The notes beneath the pieces were generated by a model. The model ran no database searches, had not been told where the DNA came from, and worked only from the letters and a program-made list of their open reading frames with translations. A stretch of 64,000 bases of DNA from Cellulomonas alba. GTDB taxonomy: Bacteria; Actinomycetota; Actinomycetes; Actinomycetales; Cellulomonadaceae. The translations under genes were made by a program, and so were the position numbers. Shown piece after piece: positions 8,055 to 18,221 of the stretch (positions are counted from its first letter, which is position 1; each line of letters starts with the position of its first letter). The stretch spans positions 2,087,461 to 2,151,460 of the forward strand of contig NZ_JAUCGQ010000001.1 in assembly GCF_030362835.1 (NCBI RefSeq), given 5' to 3'.

Positions 8055-9737
8055 TCAGGCGTCGAGCGCGGCGGACACCACGTCCTTCGCCTCCGCCTGC
8101 ACCTGCGCGAGGTGCTCGGCCGAGACGAACGACTCGGCGTAGATCTTGTAGACGTCCTCCGTGCCGGACGGCCGCGCCGCGAACCACGCGTTCTCCGTCA
8201 CGACCTTGAGGCCGCCGATCGGCGCGTCGTTGCCGGGCGCGTCGACGAGCCGCGCCGTGATCTCCTCGCCCGCGAGCGTCGTCGCCTTGACCTGGTCCGG
8301 CGAGAGCGCGGCGAGCGTCGCCTTCTGCTCCCGCGTGGCCGCCGCGTCGACCCGCGCGTACCAGGACTCGCCGAACCGGTCGACGAGCTCCGCGTGGTGC
8401 TGCGACGGGGACTTGCCGGTGGTCGCGAGGATCTCCGAGGCGAGCAGCGCCGGCAGCATGCCGTCCTTGTCGGTGGTCCAGACGGTGCCGTCCTTGCGCA
8501 GGAACGACGCGCCCGCCGACTCCTCGCCGCCGAAGCCGACGGACCCGTCGACGAGCCCCGGCACGAACCACTTGAACCCGACCGGCACCTCGAGCAGGCG
8601 GCGGTCGAGGTCGCGCGCCACGCGGTCGATCAGCGACGACGAGACGAGCGTCTTGCCGATCGCCGTCCCGGCCGGCCAGCCCGGGCGCGCGCCGCCGTAC
8701 AGGTACCGGATCGCGACCGCGAGGTAGTGGTTCGGGTTCATCAGCCCGCCGTCGGGCGTCACGATCCCGTGCCGGTCGGAGTCCGCGTCGTTGCCCGTCG
8801 CGATGTCGAACGGCGCGTCGTCGCCATGGCCCGTCATGCGGCTGACCAGCGACGCCATCGCGTACGGCGAGCTGCAGTCCATGCGGATCTTGCCGTCCCA
8901 GTCGAGCGTCATGAACGCCCACTGCGGGTCGACCGTCGGGTTCACGACCGTGAGGTCGAGGCCGTATCGCTCGCCGATCGCGCCCCAGTACTCGACCGAG
9001 GCGCCGCCCAGCGGGTCCGCTCCGATGCGCACGCCCGACGCGCGGATCGCCTCGACGTCGAGCACGTTGACGAGGTCGTCGACGTAGCTCGTCAGGTAGT
9101 CGTGCTTCGCCGTGGTGTCGGCGGCGAGCGCCTGCTCGACCGTCACGCGCGGCACGTGGCGCCAGCCCTGGCGCAGGATCTCGTTGGCGCGGTCCGCGAT
9201 CCAGCCGGTCGCGTCCGAGCCCGCCGGGCCGCCGTGCGGCGGGTTGTACTTGAACCCGCCGTCGCGCGGCGGGTTGTGGCTCGGCGTCACGACGATGCCG
9301 TCCGCGAGCCCCGGGCCGTGCGTCCGGACGCCCTCGGACGTGCCCGCGCCGTTGTGCCGCAGGATCGCGTGCGAGACGGCCGGCGTCGGCGTCCACGAGT
9401 CGCGCGCGTCGACGTGGACCTCGACACCCGCGGCGGCGAGCACCTCGAGAGCCGAGTCGAACGCCGGCCGCGACAGGGCGTGCGTGTCCCGGCCGATGAA
9501 CAGCGGGCCGTCGGTGCCCTGGCTGCGGCGGTACTCCACGATCGCCGCGGTGATCGCGACGATGTGCGCCTCGTTGAACGCGCCGTCGAGCGCGGAGCCG
9601 CGGTGGCCGCTCGTGCCGAACACCACGCGCTGCGCGGGATCGTCGAGGTCGGGCTCGCGGTCGTAGTAGGCGCTGGTCAGCGCATCGACGTCGACCAGGT
9701 CCTCGGGCAGGGCGGGGGTTCCGGCGCGCGGGTGCAT
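8055..9737 (-). CDS. pgm: Phosphoglucomutase, alpha-D-glucose-specific
   Basis: A 560-residue enzyme that interconverts glucose-1-phosphate and glucose-6-phosphate, linking glycogen and galactose use to glycolysis. Domain landmarks in order: FGTSGHRG near residue 40, the phosphoserine loop [13 protein letters not shown] near residue 150, the magnesium site [10 protein letters not shown] near residue 310, the sugar-binding GFGGEESAG near residue 390, and the phosphate-binding [10 protein letters not shown] near the end. The TPSHNP form and YNPPHGGPA following it mark the Pgm subgroup, not ManB. The ATG at 9737 is supported by GGGGGAGGA about 9 bases upstream. Products of glgP and galTK in this window feed it. 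Confidence 0.95.
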   Translation of the reverse strand: MHPRAGTPALPEDLVDVDALTSAYYDREPDLDDPAQRVVFGTSGHRGSALDGAFNEAHIVAITAAIVEYRRSQGTDGPLFIGRDTHALSRPAFDSALEVLAAAGVEVHVDARDSWTPTPAVSHAILRHNGAGTSEGVRTHGPGLADGIVVTPSHNPPRDGGFKYNPPHGGPAGSDATGWIADRANEILRQGWRHVPRVTVEQALAADTTAKHDYLTSYVDDLVNVLDVEAIRASGVRIGADPLGGASVEYWGAIGERYGLDLTVVNPTVDPQWAFMTLDWDGKIRMDCSSPYAMASLVSRMTGHGDDAPFDIATGNDADSDRHGIVTPDGGLMNPNHYLAVAIRYLYGGARPGWPAGTAIGKTLVSSSLIDRVARDLDRRLLEVPVGFKWFVPGLVDGSVGFGGEESAGASFLRKDGTVWTTDKDGMLPALLASEILATTGKSPSQHHAELVDRFGESWYARVDAAATREQKATLAALSPDQVKATTLAGEEITARLVDAPGNDAPIGGLKVVTENAWFAARPSGTEDVYKIYAESFVSAEHLAQVQAEAKDVVSAALDA

Positions 9738-9977
9738 GCCGCGATCCTCCCCCAACGCCGCGCCGGACGCACGGGTGCGAACGTCCCGCGCGCGGGGCGC
9801 GGGGGCGTGCGGACCGTCGGTGCGGAGAGTGCCGCTGCCGCACGGCGTGTCGCGGCTGGGCGCGCAGCGGTCCGCACGGACGGTCCGGTCGCGGCGGCGT
9901 TCCAGCCCCGTTCCGGCCGCACACCGCCCTCGGTCCACGCCGGGAGCGGACCGCACGCCGCCGGTAGCCTTGCGCGC

Positions 9978-10802
9978 ATGGCCAAGACTCCGACCGACTT
10001 CGTGCTGCGCCCGTTCGAGGGCCTCCCCGGCGAGCCCGACTGGGTCGCGCTCAAGGAGCTCGTCCCCGCGGCGACCGCCACGGCGCGCACGACGAAGGGG
10101 CACGGCGCGCGCGACGTGGTCGTCACCACGGTCCTGCCGCAGGCGTGGCCCGCGCTGCACCGGTCCGACGGGGTCGTGCTGCTGGCGCTCCAGACGGGCA
10201 CCAGCTCGGGCGACTCGAGCCGCGACCTCTCGCAGGCGCTGCTGGCCGCGCTCGACGCCGAGCCGGGCACCGCGATCGAGTCGATCGGGCTGCCGACCGC
10301 CGGCCCGCGGCTGCAGGACGTGCTCGACACGTCGGTCCCGTTCGAGGTGACGGTCCGCGAGTCGTTCGACTACTGGCTCGCGTCCGACGTCGAGCGCACG
10401 TCCGACCTCGACGCGGCGATCGAGGAGGCGGACGCCGGCATCATCGACACCGTCAAGCTCGGCGGGGTCGAGGCCGCGTACTGGGCGCGGCTCGGCGCCA
10501 AGGAGTTCCTGCGCTGGGCGCAGCCGCACGACGAGCAGGTCGTGCTCGACGCGCTGGCCCGGCTGCACGCGCGCCGCGCGTCGGGCTTCGACGGCTCGAA
10601 GTTCGTCGGCTACTTCCGCTCGAGCGGCATCGTCGTGCCGGTCTGGGAGCTGGCGCGCGGCAGCGAGGCCGACGACATCGAGGCGCCCGTCGCCGCGTTC
10701 GCGCCCGCGTTCGCCGAGGCGCTGGCCAACGACGCCCCGCTCGACGCGAACGAGCGACGCGCCCGTGCGGGCCTGGTGGCTCGGCAGGTCACGCTGCGCT
10801 GA
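9978..10802 (+). CDS. DUF5926 family protein
   Basis: A 274-residue protein that I recognise as DUF5926, a family restricted largely to actinobacteria, with no proven function. The N-terminus [20 protein letters not shown] and the central PRLQDVLD and FDYWLASD segments are characteristic. It has no membrane helix, signal peptide or recognisable catalytic motif, so it is probably cytoplasmic. TAGCCT lies 7 bases before the ATG and there is no Shine-Dalgarno, so the mRNA is probably leaderless. The 240 bases before it, up to divergent pgm, hold no other gene or clear element. The GT2 gene follows 31 bases later with its own -10. Confidence 0.75.
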   Translation: MAKTPTDFVLRPFEGLPGEPDWVALKELVPAATATARTTKGHGARDVVVTTVLPQAWPALHRSDGVVLLALQTGTSSGDSSRDLSQALLAALDAEPGTAIESIGLPTAGPRLQDVLDTSVPFEVTVRESFDYWLASDVERTSDLDAAIEEADAGIIDTVKLGGVEAAYWARLGAKEFLRWAQPHDEQVVLDALARLHARRASGFDGSKFVGYFRSSGIVVPVWELARGSEADDIEAPVAAFAPAFAEALANDAPLDANERRARAGLVARQVTLR

Positions 10803-10833
10803 CGAGCCCCCGCGGGTCGATAGGGTTCAGGCC

Positions 10834-12084
10834 GTGACACGACGCGGTGGCAAGGCCACCGACCAGCCGGCGGAATCGGGCGCGCCCGAGGGGCAGCACG
10901 ACGCCGACGTCGCGGCTGCGCCGGCGGCCGCCGAGGCCGCTCGGGGCCTGGCCGCCGAGCCCACCGGCACCGCGCCCGCCGAGCCCGAGGGCACCGCGCC
11001 CGCCGAGCCCACCGGCGCCGAGCCCACCGAGCCCACCGGCACCGCGCCCACCGGCACCGCGCCCGCCGAGCCCGACGGCTCCCAGGCCGCCGGCGACACG
11101 ACCCCCGAGGCACCGGCCGAGGCCAAGGCGCCGTCCACCCGCAAGCCGCGCTCCCGGACGACCTCGAGCAGGAAGAAGGCCGCCGCGGCCGACCCGGTCC
11201 GCGACGTCACCGACACCGCACAGCTCGCCGCCGACACCGTCGCCGCGGCCCACGCGCGGGCAGAGACCGCGAAGTCGTCGCACGCCACGCCCGCCGACCG
11301 CCACACCGACCCGCAGCCGCACCGCACGCGCCAGCGCGTCGCGGTGATCATCCCGGCGAAGGACGAGTCCCGCCGTATCGCGGCCACCGTCCGCAGCGCG
11401 AAGGCCATCCCGCACGTCGACCTCGTGCTCGTGGTCGACGACGGCTCGGAGGACAACACGCAGCACGTCGCGCGCGAGGCCGGTGCGGTCGTCGTCCGGC
11501 ACTCGCACAACCGCGGCAAGGCCGCGGCGATGGAGACGGGTGCCGCCGTCGTCGCGATGCGCGACGCGCCCGACCGTCAGCCGCGCATCCTGCTGTTCAT
11601 CGACGGCGACCTCGGCGAGACGGCGGTCAACACCGCGCCGCTCGTCCCGCCGGTGCTCGAGGGCCACACGGACCTGGCGATCGCGCTGATCCCGCCGCAG
11701 CCGGGCGCGGGCGGTCACGGCTTCGTGGTGGGCGCCGCGCGCCGCGCGATCCAGTCGCTGACGGGCTGGACGCCGACGCAGCCGCTCTCCGGCATGCGCT
11801 GCCTGACCCGCGAGGCGTTCGAGGCCGCGACCCCGCTCGCGCACGGCTGGGGCGTCGAGACCGGCATGACGATCGACCTGCTCCGCCAGGGTTTCCGGGT
11901 CGTCGAGGTGCCGTGCGACCTGCGCCACCGCCCGTCGGGCACCGACCTGAAGGGTCAGATGCACCGCGCCGCGCAGTACCGCGACGTGCAGCTCGCGGCG
12001 AACGCGCGACGCATCCGCGGCGCGGCCTCGGCCGTGAAGCGCACGGTCCAGCCTGGCAAGCGCCCGCCGCAGACGCACCTGTAG
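10834..12084 (+). CDS. GT2 glycosyltransferase with repeat-rich N-terminus
   Basis: A 416-residue protein. Residues 1-165 are disordered: Ala/Pro/Glu/Thr repeats (about 41-82) then a basic stretch (RKPRSRTTSSRKKA). Residues about 168-400 form a family 2 glycosyltransferase domain with VAVIIPAKDESRRI, the nucleotide-binding VLVVDDGSEDNT, and LLFIDGDLGE in place of the DxD metal site. The late PLSGMRCLTREAFE and RQGFRVVEVPCDL segments resemble glucosyl-3-phosphoglycerate synthase-like and polyprenyl-phosphate sugar transferases. There is no membrane helix. The GTG start lies 7 bases after TAGGGT (10821-10826), so the transcript is probably leaderless. Donor and acceptor are not known. The gene converges on a membrane protein gene. 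Confidence 0.8.
   Translation: MTRRGGKATDQPAESGAPEGQHDADVAAAPAAAEAARGLAAEPTGTAPAEPEGTAPAEPTGAEPTEPTGTAPTGTAPAEPDGSQAAGDTTPEAPAEAKAPSTRKPRSRTTSSRKKAAAADPVRDVTDTAQLAADTVAAAHARAETAKSSHATPADRHTDPQPHRTRQRVAVIIPAKDESRRIAATVRSAKAIPHVDLVLVVDDGSEDNTQHVAREAGAVVVRHSHNRGKAAAMETGAAVVAMRDAPDRQPRILLFIDGDLGETAVNTAPLVPPVLEGHTDLAIALIPPQPGAGGHGFVVGAARRAIQSLTGWTPTQPLSGMRCLTREAFEAATPLAHGWGVETGMTIDLLRQGFRVVEVPCDLRHRPSGTDLKGQMHRAAQYRDVQLAANARRIRGAASAVKRTVQPGKRPPQTHL
10954..11079 (+). repeat. In-frame tandem repeats in the GT2 N-terminus
   Basis: About 126 bases consist of imperfect repeats built from GCCGAGCCC, ACCGGC and ACCGCGCCC, encoding AEP-TG-TAP type units (residues 41-82 of the glycosyltransferase). All units are multiples of three, so expansion or contraction keeps the frame. 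Likely a flexible linker of variable length. Confidence 0.7.
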
Positions 12085-12098
12085 CGCGGCAGGCAGCC

Positions 12099-14522
12099 TC
12101 AGGTCGTCAGCTCGACCGGCGCGGCGTCGGGCGCGGGCTCCTCGTCGTCCGGGTCCTCGGTCGGGTGGTCGAGCCGCCACTGCGCGGCGGCGGCGACGAG
12201 GCACGGCACCGCGACCGCGATCCCGGTGGCGGGCACCACGATGCCGGAGTCGTTGATCAGGAACCCGACGAGCAGGCCGCAGCCCATCGCGGCGACGCCC
12301 GGCCGGAGCAGGGGCACCGCCCGGCGCAGCCCCGCGAGCGGGCTCCCGCGCCCGAGCAGCGCACCGCGCCGGGGGCGCGGGTTCGCGACGACGATCCAGG
12401 TGAGCCCGACTCCGGCGATGGCGAGCAGCAGGTAGCGCCACGACGTCAGCACGCGCAGGTTGGCGGAGAGCTTCCGGCCGATCGTGTCGCCCAGGCCGCC
12501 GTCGAGGGACGAGGCGACGAACCGCCCGAGGTGCGTGCGGTCGGCCGGCGGGCGGAGGTAGTCGATCACGGCGAACCCGCCGACGACGAGCACGCCCGCG
12601 CCGACGATGATCGCGAGCACCTTCCAGTTGACCCGCCGCCCGCTGATCGAGACCGCGAGCATCGCGAACGCGAGGATCAGCGCGGGCGGCCCACCGAAGT
12701 CGCTGCCCAGCCCGGGCGTCCCGTCGACGACGACGCACAGCAGGCCGAGCAGCGAGACCGCGACCACCGCGAGCCGGCGACGGTCGCGGCGCAGCAGGAC
12801 GTCGCCGATCACGACGCCGAGCAGCACGCCGGCCGCGAGCAGCAGCGCGAACGACTGGTTGCTCATGCCGTAGAACCGCGCGGCGAGCAGGCGGTGCGCG
12901 CCCATTGCGGAGTCGATCACGAGGTGCGAGCCGGTGAACGGGTCGATCACGAACGTCGCGACGGTCACGAGCGCGACGACGCCCGCGGGCCCGAGCACGT
13001 ACCGGCGCCAGGGGCCCGCGAAGGCGACGAGCGTGATCACGGCCACCCAGGCGTAGAGCGTCCACCAGAACGCGTGGATCGGGTGGTCGACGTTCCACCA
13101 CGGCACGAGCCCGGTCAGGAAGGACGCGACGGGTGCCGCGCCGAGCGCGATGCCCGCGACCTGGACGACGCGCAGCGCCGGGCGCAGCGGCCGTCGGTCG
13201 GCGCGCCCGCGCCGCGTCAGCACGATCGCGGCGACGACGAAGAGCAGCGCCTGCCCGAGCACGATCCGCGTCGTGAACGCGCCCGACACCTTGGTGATCC
13301 AGTACGAGCGGTGCTGCATGCTCAGCAGCCCCGCCATGCGCGCGGTCGCCGACGCGGCACCCGCGACGGGCACGATCGTCGCGCCGCCGAGGTCGGCCGC
13401 CGCGGCGTCGAGCCCCATCGCGTCGAGCAGCGTCGGAGTCACGTCGACGGTCTGGATCAGTCCGCTCTGCCGGGTGGAGCCCGACGTCAGCAGGTTCTCC
13501 GCGTACGTGCCGCCGTTCGGCGCGACGCCCGTCGCGGCCGCGAGCTGCAGCGACGTGCGCCCGGAGTCGGCGATCGAGACGACGAGCACGGTGGCGCCCG
13601 ACGCCCGTGCGCCCGCCATCGCGGCGCCGATCCGCGCGTCGACGTCCTGCACCTGCTGGGCGCGCGCCGGCTGCGTGATGACCTCGGGCGTCGTGAGCGG
13701 CGGGGGCTCGACGGTGTCGCCGGGGATCAGCCCCTGCTGGTCGGTGTCGTCGGGCGAGCTCGTGGCGCCGGGGGCGCGCGCCTGCGTCGCGAAGCCGGTG
13801 TCGCGGATGACGCCCGCGTCGACCACGACGAGCCGCGAGTGCGTCAGCGCGTCCTCGACCTCGGCGGTCAGCGTCGTCGCGGCGGACGGCGCGTCGACGT
13901 GCGTGCCGACGACCGTGCCGGACGACGAGGCGAGCGCGATGGCGGCACCCGGCCCGATGCCCGTCACGTCCGTGCCGCCCTTCGCGAGCGCATCGCCGAG
14001 CAGGCCGAGGTGCGCGTCGTACGGCTGCGTGGCGACCGCCGCCGCGTAGTCCGACCACGCGGGCACCGTGCCGTCGGTGCCGGGCTCGACGAGCGTGCGG
14101 CACACCCCACCGGGGCCGCGCTGGTCGGCCGCGCGATCGCCCGCGCTGACCGCGAGCCAGCCGTCCGCGGGGCAGCCGCGCGCCGCGACGCTGCGCGTGG
14201 TGACGAGCCCGACGGACGCGTCGCGCGAGAGGTTCCACAGCGTGGGCGTGGTCAGCGTCGAGACGTCGTCCCAGCGCAGGCCGGTGACGCCGACGAACAC
14301 GACGGGGGCGCTCGACCCGCCGGGGGTCGCGCCCGGGGATCCGGCCGACGTGGATCCACCGGGGCCGTCGGCCCGTGCCGGCCCACCGAGCCAGAGCCCG
14401 GCGAGCACGACGAGCGCCGCGGCGACGACGGCGACGAGCGCGCGCACCGCGGCCGGACGCTTCGAGGACGCGACGGCGGTGCGGGCGCGCAGGTCAGGGC
14501 GCGTCAGGGCGGGGCTCGGCAC
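12099..14522 (-). CDS. Large membrane protein with alkaline-phosphatase-like exported domain
   Basis: An 807-residue protein. A membrane anchor (about residues 25-45) is followed by an exported domain (about 70-390) that has the layout of the alkaline phosphatase superfamily without clear metal ligands (VVFVGVTGLRWDD at its start; TVDVTPTLLDAMGLDA near its end, as in sulfatase-like enzymes). The C-terminal half (about 425-780) has around ten membrane helices, with a FYGMSNQSFALLLAAG segment. The tail is acidic (TEDPDDEEPAPDA). It may process or move an envelope polymer, but this is only inference. TAGGCT lies 6 bases before the GTG, implying a leaderless message, and diverges from pheA. Confidence 0.7.
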   Translation of the reverse strand: MPSPALTRPDLRARTAVASSKRPAAVRALVAVVAAALVVLAGLWLGGPARADGPGGSTSAGSPGATPGGSSAPVVFVGVTGLRWDDVSTLTTPTLWNLSRDASVGLVTTRSVAARGCPADGWLAVSAGDRAADQRGPGGVCRTLVEPGTDGTVPAWSDYAAAVATQPYDAHLGLLGDALAKGGTDVTGIGPGAAIALASSSGTVVGTHVDAPSAATTLTAEVEDALTHSRLVVVDAGVIRDTGFATQARAPGATSSPDDTDQQGLIPGDTVEPPPLTTPEVITQPARAQQVQDVDARIGAAMAGARASGATVLVVSIADSGRTSLQLAAATGVAPNGGTYAENLLTSGSTRQSGLIQTVDVTPTLLDAMGLDAAAADLGGATIVPVAGAASATARMAGLLSMQHRSYWITKVSGAFTTRIVLGQALLFVVAAIVLTRRGRADRRPLRPALRVVQVAGIALGAAPVASFLTGLVPWWNVDHPIHAFWWTLYAWVAVITLVAFAGPWRRYVLGPAGVVALVTVATFVIDPFTGSHLVIDSAMGAHRLLAARFYGMSNQSFALLLAAGVLLGVVIGDVLLRRDRRRLAVVAVSLLGLLCVVVDGTPGLGSDFGGPPALILAFAMLAVSISGRRVNWKVLAIIVGAGVLVVGGFAVIDYLRPPADRTHLGRFVASSLDGGLGDTIGRKLSANLRVLTSWRYLLLAIAGVGLTWIVVANPRPRRGALLGRGSPLAGLRRAVPLLRPGVAAMGCGLLVGFLINDSGIVVPATGIAVAVPCLVAAAAQWRLDHPTEDPDDEEPAPDAAPVELTT

Positions 14523-14543
14523 CGAACCAGCCTACGGGCGCAC

Positions 14544-14549
14544 TACCCT
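14544..14549 (+). promoter_or_regulatory. Candidate -10 of pheA
   Basis: TACCCT, divergent to and only 10 bases from the -10 (TAGGCT, 14529-14534) of the opposite gene. It would give pheA a leader of about 98 bases. I looked for a Phe-rich leader peptide there and found none. Confidence 0.35.
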
Positions 14550-14653
14550 CGACCCGGCGGCGGTGACCGGTCCTCGGGCGTCGTCCACGCCGCGCGCACG
14601 CGACCTGCACGAACAGGGCCTGCACCGGCCCGCACCGACCCACGGGAGGAACC

Positions 14654-15613
14654 ATGGCGCTGCCCCGCTACGCCTACCTCGGGCCGGCCGGGACGTTCAC
14701 CGAGGCGGCGCTGCGCCAGGTGGTCGGCCCCGACGCGTGCGTCGAGCTGCCGCAGGCCGACGTCTCGTCGGCGATCGAGGCGGTCCGGACCGGCGAGGCC
14801 GACTACGCGGTCGTCGCGATCGAGAGCACCGTCGAGGGCGGCGTCACCGCGACGCTGGACAGCCTCGCGGTCGGCGAGCCGCTCGTGCTGCTGCGCGAGG
14901 TGCTCGTGCCCGTGCAGTTCACGCTCGCCGCCGCGCCGGGCGTCACGCCGCACGACGTCCACCGAATCAGCGCGCACCCGCACGCGTGGGTGCAGTGCCG
15001 GCGCTGGCTCGCGCGCCACCTGCCGGGCGTCGTGCACGTGCCCGCGACGTCGAACACCGCGCCTGCGGCGCTGATCGCCGAGCGGCTCGCGGCGGGCGAG
15101 GACCCCCTGACGCTCGGGTTCGACGCCGCGCTCGTGCCGCCGCCCGCGGTCGAGACGTACGGGCTGACGCCGCTGGCCGAGCACGTCGGCGACAACCCGG
15201 ACGCGCAGACGCGGTTCGTCGTCGTCGGCCACCCCGGCGAGGTCCCGGCCCCGACCGGCGCCGACAAGACGACGCTCGTCGTGCACCTGCCCGACAACGA
15301 GGCCGGCGCGCTGCTCGCGATGCTGGAGCAGTTCGCGACGCGCGGCGTCAACCTGTCGCGCATCGAGTCGCGGCCCATCGGGGACGCGCTCGGGCGGTAC
15401 TCGTTCTCGATCGACGCCGAGGGCCACATCGCCGACGAGCGGGTCGGCGAGGCGTTCATGGGCCTGCACCGGCGGTGCCCGTACGTGCGGTTCCTCGGCT
15501 CGTACCCGCGGGCGGACGCGCAGCAGACCGAGGTGCACGTCGGCACGTCGGACCACGACTTCGTGACGGCCCGCGCGTGGCTGGACGCGATCCGCGGCGG
15601 CGCCGCGACCTGA
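14654..15613 (+). CDS. pheA: Prephenate dehydratase
   Basis: A 319-residue monofunctional enzyme converting prephenate to phenylpyruvate in phenylalanine synthesis. The N-terminal catalytic lobe (YLGPAGTFTEAAL) and its second half with the SNTAPAAL segment and the catalytic TRFVVVG motif (about residue 190) are followed by a regulatory ACT domain (about 205-285) holding GALLAMLEQFATRGVNLSRIESRP, where GALL and ESRP bind phenylalanine. The ESRP motif indicates feedback inhibition by phenylalanine. The start is well supported by GGGAGG 7 bases before ATG. No chorismate mutase domain is fused. It converges on the diacylglycerol-kinase-type gene. Confidence 0.95.
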   Translation: MALPRYAYLGPAGTFTEAALRQVVGPDACVELPQADVSSAIEAVRTGEADYAVVAIESTVEGGVTATLDSLAVGEPLVLLREVLVPVQFTLAAAPGVTPHDVHRISAHPHAWVQCRRWLARHLPGVVHVPATSNTAPAALIAERLAAGEDPLTLGFDAALVPPPAVETYGLTPLAEHVGDNPDAQTRFVVVGHPGEVPAPTGADKTTLVVHLPDNEAGALLAMLEQFATRGVNLSRIESRPIGDALGRYSFSIDAEGHIADERVGEAFMGLHRRCPYVRFLGSYPRADAQQTEVHVGTSDHDFVTARAWLDAIRGGAAT

Positions 15614-15634
15614 CGCCGCGCGCGGGGGTCGTCG

Positions 15635-16798
15635 TCAGCCTGCCGCCGCGTCCGCCGCGACCCGGACGACGAGCGCGCCGGGGTCGACCCGCGCGGCCAC
15701 CTCGGTGACGCGCCCGACGACGTCGCCGTCCACCTGCACGTGCTCTCCGCCGGGCAGCACGACGTGGACCGTGCGGGCGCGGGTGTGGTCGATCCGGCCG
15801 ATCTTGGCGGGCAGGTCGTTGCGCAGCCCGACGCCCTGCAGCACGACCTCGCCGAACAGCTGCGCCCACCCCGCGAGCCCGATGCGGGTGTCGATCGCGG
15901 CGACGTCGAGCCAGCCGTCGTCCACCACGGCGTCCGGCAGCAGCGTGATCCCGCCGGGCAGCCGCCCGCAGTTGCCGATCAGCAGGCTCCGCAGCCGCGT
16001 GGTCTGCGTCGCGCCGTCGTCGAGCCGCACGTGCACGCGCGCCCGCGAGCCGTGCAGGTGGCGGATGCCCGAGAAGAAGTACGCCACCCAGCCGACGCGC
16101 GCCTTGAGGTGCTCGTCGGTGTCGGCCACCATCGCGGCGTCGAAGCCGACCCCGGCGATCACCAGGAAGATGTGGTCGCGGGGCTGGTCGTCGGGCCCCG
16201 GCTCGGCCGCGCGGGCCACGTCGTCGTCGACGTCGGACTCCCAGCGCAGCACGCGGAGCCAGCCGACGTCGATCTCGCGGTCGCGACCCGCGAGCGCGAT
16301 CTCGAGCGCGGTGACCGGATCGCCGACGGGGATGTCGAGGTTGCGGGCCAGCAGGTTGCCGGTGCCGAGGGGGATGAGCCCCATCGGCACGCTCGTGCCC
16401 ACGAGACCCTCCGCGACCGCGCGCACCGTCCCGTCGCCGCCGATCGCGACCACGAGGTCGGCGCCGGCCTCGACCGCGGCGCGCGTCTGGCCGACACCCG
16501 GGTCCGCGGCCGTCGTCTCGAGCCACAGGGGTTCGGGCTGGCCGCGCTCGGCGCGGTACCGACGGATCAGCGCGCCGAGCTGCGCGACGTCGGGCTTCGT
16601 CGGGTTCGCGACGAACGCCACCACGTGCCCGCGCCGGCGGGCGTCGCGCACCGCACGCTCCGAGCCCGCCCCCCGGCCCCGCGCCCGGTAGATGCTCCGG
16701 CGCAGCCGCGTCCGGTGCAGCAGCACCCAGCCCGCGGCCAGCAGCGCCAGCGCGAGGACCCAGAGGACGAGCACGCCCACCCAGGCCTGCCACGACAT
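15635..16798 (-). CDS. Membrane-anchored diacylglycerol/sphingosine kinase-family protein
   Basis: A 387-residue protein. One N-terminal helix (about 5-28) anchors it; residues about 60-190 are the DAGK catalytic domain: [11 protein letters not shown], the glycine-rich nucleotide loop [16 protein letters not shown] and [15 protein letters not shown]. The C-terminal beta domain contains GNCGRLPGG and the ending [14 protein letters not shown], normal for the YegS/BmrU group. Members phosphorylate diacylglycerol or related lipids with ATP; lipid specificity is unknown. ATG at 16798 is chosen because TAGATT lies 7 bases before it; an in-frame TTG three codons upstream falls inside that promoter. 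Divergent from serS. Confidence 0.85.
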   Translation of the reverse strand: MSWQAWVGVLVLWVLALALLAAGWVLLHRTRLRRSIYRARGRGAGSERAVRDARRRGHVVAFVANPTKPDVAQLGALIRRYRAERGQPEPLWLETTAADPGVGQTRAAVEAGADLVVAIGGDGTVRAVAEGLVGTSVPMGLIPLGTGNLLARNLDIPVGDPVTALEIALAGRDREIDVGWLRVLRWESDVDDDVARAAEPGPDDQPRDHIFLVIAGVGFDAAMVADTDEHLKARVGWVAYFFSGIRHLHGSRARVHVRLDDGATQTTRLRSLLIGNCGRLPGGITLLPDAVVDDGWLDVAAIDTRIGLAGWAQLFGEVVLQGVGLRNDLPAKIGRIDHTRARTVHVVLPGGEHVQVDGDVVGRVTEVAARVDPGALVVRVAADAAAG

Positions 16799-16943
16799 GC
16801 TCGGCAATCTATTGCCCCGGGACCCGGACCGGGGCCTTCATTGCCCGGCAGACGGGGACGTGTCCGGTTCGTCCCGCCCGCGTGCGGCGCCCGCGCCCGC
16901 CTCGGCACGGAGCCGTCGGCGGCACGTCGGTAGGGTTGTCGCC

Positions 16944-18221
16944 GTGATCGATCTGCGGCTGCTCCGCGAGGACCCCGACGTCGTCCGGGCGAGCCAGAAG
17001 GCTCGTGGCGAGGACCCCCACCTGGTCGACGAGGTGCTCGACGCCGACGCGCGCCGCCGGTCCGCGCTCACGGAGTTCGAGACGCTGCGCGCCGAGCAGA
17101 AGGCGTTCGGCAAGCAGGTCGCGCAGGCCCAGGGTGACGAGAAGCAGGCGCTGCTCGCCCGGGCGAAGCACCTCGCGGACCAGGTCAAGGCGCTGCAGGC
17201 CGACGCCGACGAGGCGGAGCGCCGCGCCGACGAGCTGTCCCGCCGCATCGGCAACGTCGTCGAGCCGGGCGTCCCCGAGGGCGGCGAGGACGACTACGTG
17301 GTGCTCGAGCACGTCGGCACGCCGCGCGACTTCGCCGCCGAGTACGGCCCGGACTTCGCGGTCCGCGATCACCTCGAGCTCGGCGAGCGCCTCAAGGCCA
17401 TCGACATGGAGCGCGGCGCCAAGGTCTCGGGTGCGCGGTTCTACTACCTGACCGGCGTCGGCGCCCGGCTCGAGCTCGCGCTGCTCACGGCGGCGTTCGA
17501 CAAGGCCGTGCAGCTCGGCTTCACGCCCGTGATGACGCCGACCCTCGTCAAGCCCGAGGTGATGGCGGGCACCGGCTTCCTCGGCGCGCACGCCGACGAG
17601 ATCTACCGGCTCGAGGCGGACGACCTGTACCTCGTCGGCACGAGCGAGGTCGCGCTCGCGGGCTTCCACAGCGGCGAGATCCTCGACCTGTCCGGCGGCG
17701 CCCAGCGGTACGCCGGCTGGTCGGCCTGCTACCGGCGCGAGGCGGGGTCGTACGGCAAGGACACGCGCGGCATCATCCGCGTCCACCAGTTCCACAAGGT
17801 CGAGGCGTTCAGCTGGACGACGGTCGAGGACGCGGCCGACGAGCACCGCCGCATCCTCGGCTGGGAGAAGGAGATGCTCGCGCTGGCCGAGCTGCCGTTC
17901 CGCGTGATCGACACCGCGGCCGGCGACCTCGGCTCGAGCGCGGCGCGCAAGTTCGACTGCGAGGCGTGGCTGCCGAGCCAGCAGCGCTACCTGGAGCTGA
18001 CGTCGACGTCGAACTGCACGACTTTCCAGGCGCGCCGCCTCGGGGTCCGCGAGCGCACCGCCGACGGGTCGCTGCGCGCGGTCGCGACGCTCAACGGCAC
18101 GCTCGCGACGACGCGCTGGATCGTGGCGATCCTCGAGAACCACCAGCAGGCCGACGGCTCGGTGCGCGTGCCCGAGGGCCTGCGGCCCTACCTGGGCGGC
18201 CTGGAGGTGCTGACGCCATGA
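16944..18221 (+). CDS. serS: Seryl-tRNA synthetase
   Basis: A 425-residue class II aminoacyl-tRNA synthetase that charges tRNA-Ser with serine. Residues 1-110 form the long antiparallel coiled coil that recognises the long variable arm of tRNA-Ser. The core holds motif 2 ([20 protein letters not shown]) and motif 3 ([18 protein letters not shown], the form usual in actinobacteria), plus the serine-binding VGTSEVAL segment. The start is the GTG 7 bases after TAGGGT (16931-16936), giving [10 protein letters not shown], the standard SerRS N-terminus; the message is probably leaderless. The next gene overlaps the stop (ATGA). Two tRNA-Ser genes lie elsewhere in this window. Confidence 0.97.
   Translation: MIDLRLLREDPDVVRASQKARGEDPHLVDEVLDADARRRSALTEFETLRAEQKAFGKQVAQAQGDEKQALLARAKHLADQVKALQADADEAERRADELSRRIGNVVEPGVPEGGEDDYVVLEHVGTPRDFAAEYGPDFAVRDHLELGERLKAIDMERGAKVSGARFYYLTGVGARLELALLTAAFDKAVQLGFTPVMTPTLVKPEVMAGTGFLGAHADEIYRLEADDLYLVGTSEVALAGFHSGEILDLSGGAQRYAGWSACYRREAGSYGKDTRGIIRVHQFHKVEAFSWTTVEDAADEHRRILGWEKEMLALAELPFRVIDTAAGDLGSSAARKFDCEAWLPSQQRYLELTSTSNCTTFQARRLGVRERTADGSLRAVATLNGTLATTRWIVAILENHQQADGSVRVPEGLRPYLGGLEVLTP

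Noticed and set aside
9738..9977. Gene or RNA in the 240 bases between pgm and DUF5926
   Set aside because: Open frames exist on both strands but are only runs of GC codons; no start, ribosome site or structure stands out.
8112..10802. An 896-codon frame on the plus strand across pgm
   Set aside because: Composition is low-complexity Arg/Val and it runs through the pgm gene in antisense; only its last 275 codons (from 9978) are a real gene in the same frame.
10954..11079. Short repeats considered as a CRISPR array
   Set aside because: Units are 6-15 bases, in frame and without unique spacers; they are coding.
14550..14653. Leader of pheA considered as an attenuator
   Set aside because: The region contains no start codon followed by a run of Phe codons and no terminator/antiterminator pair.
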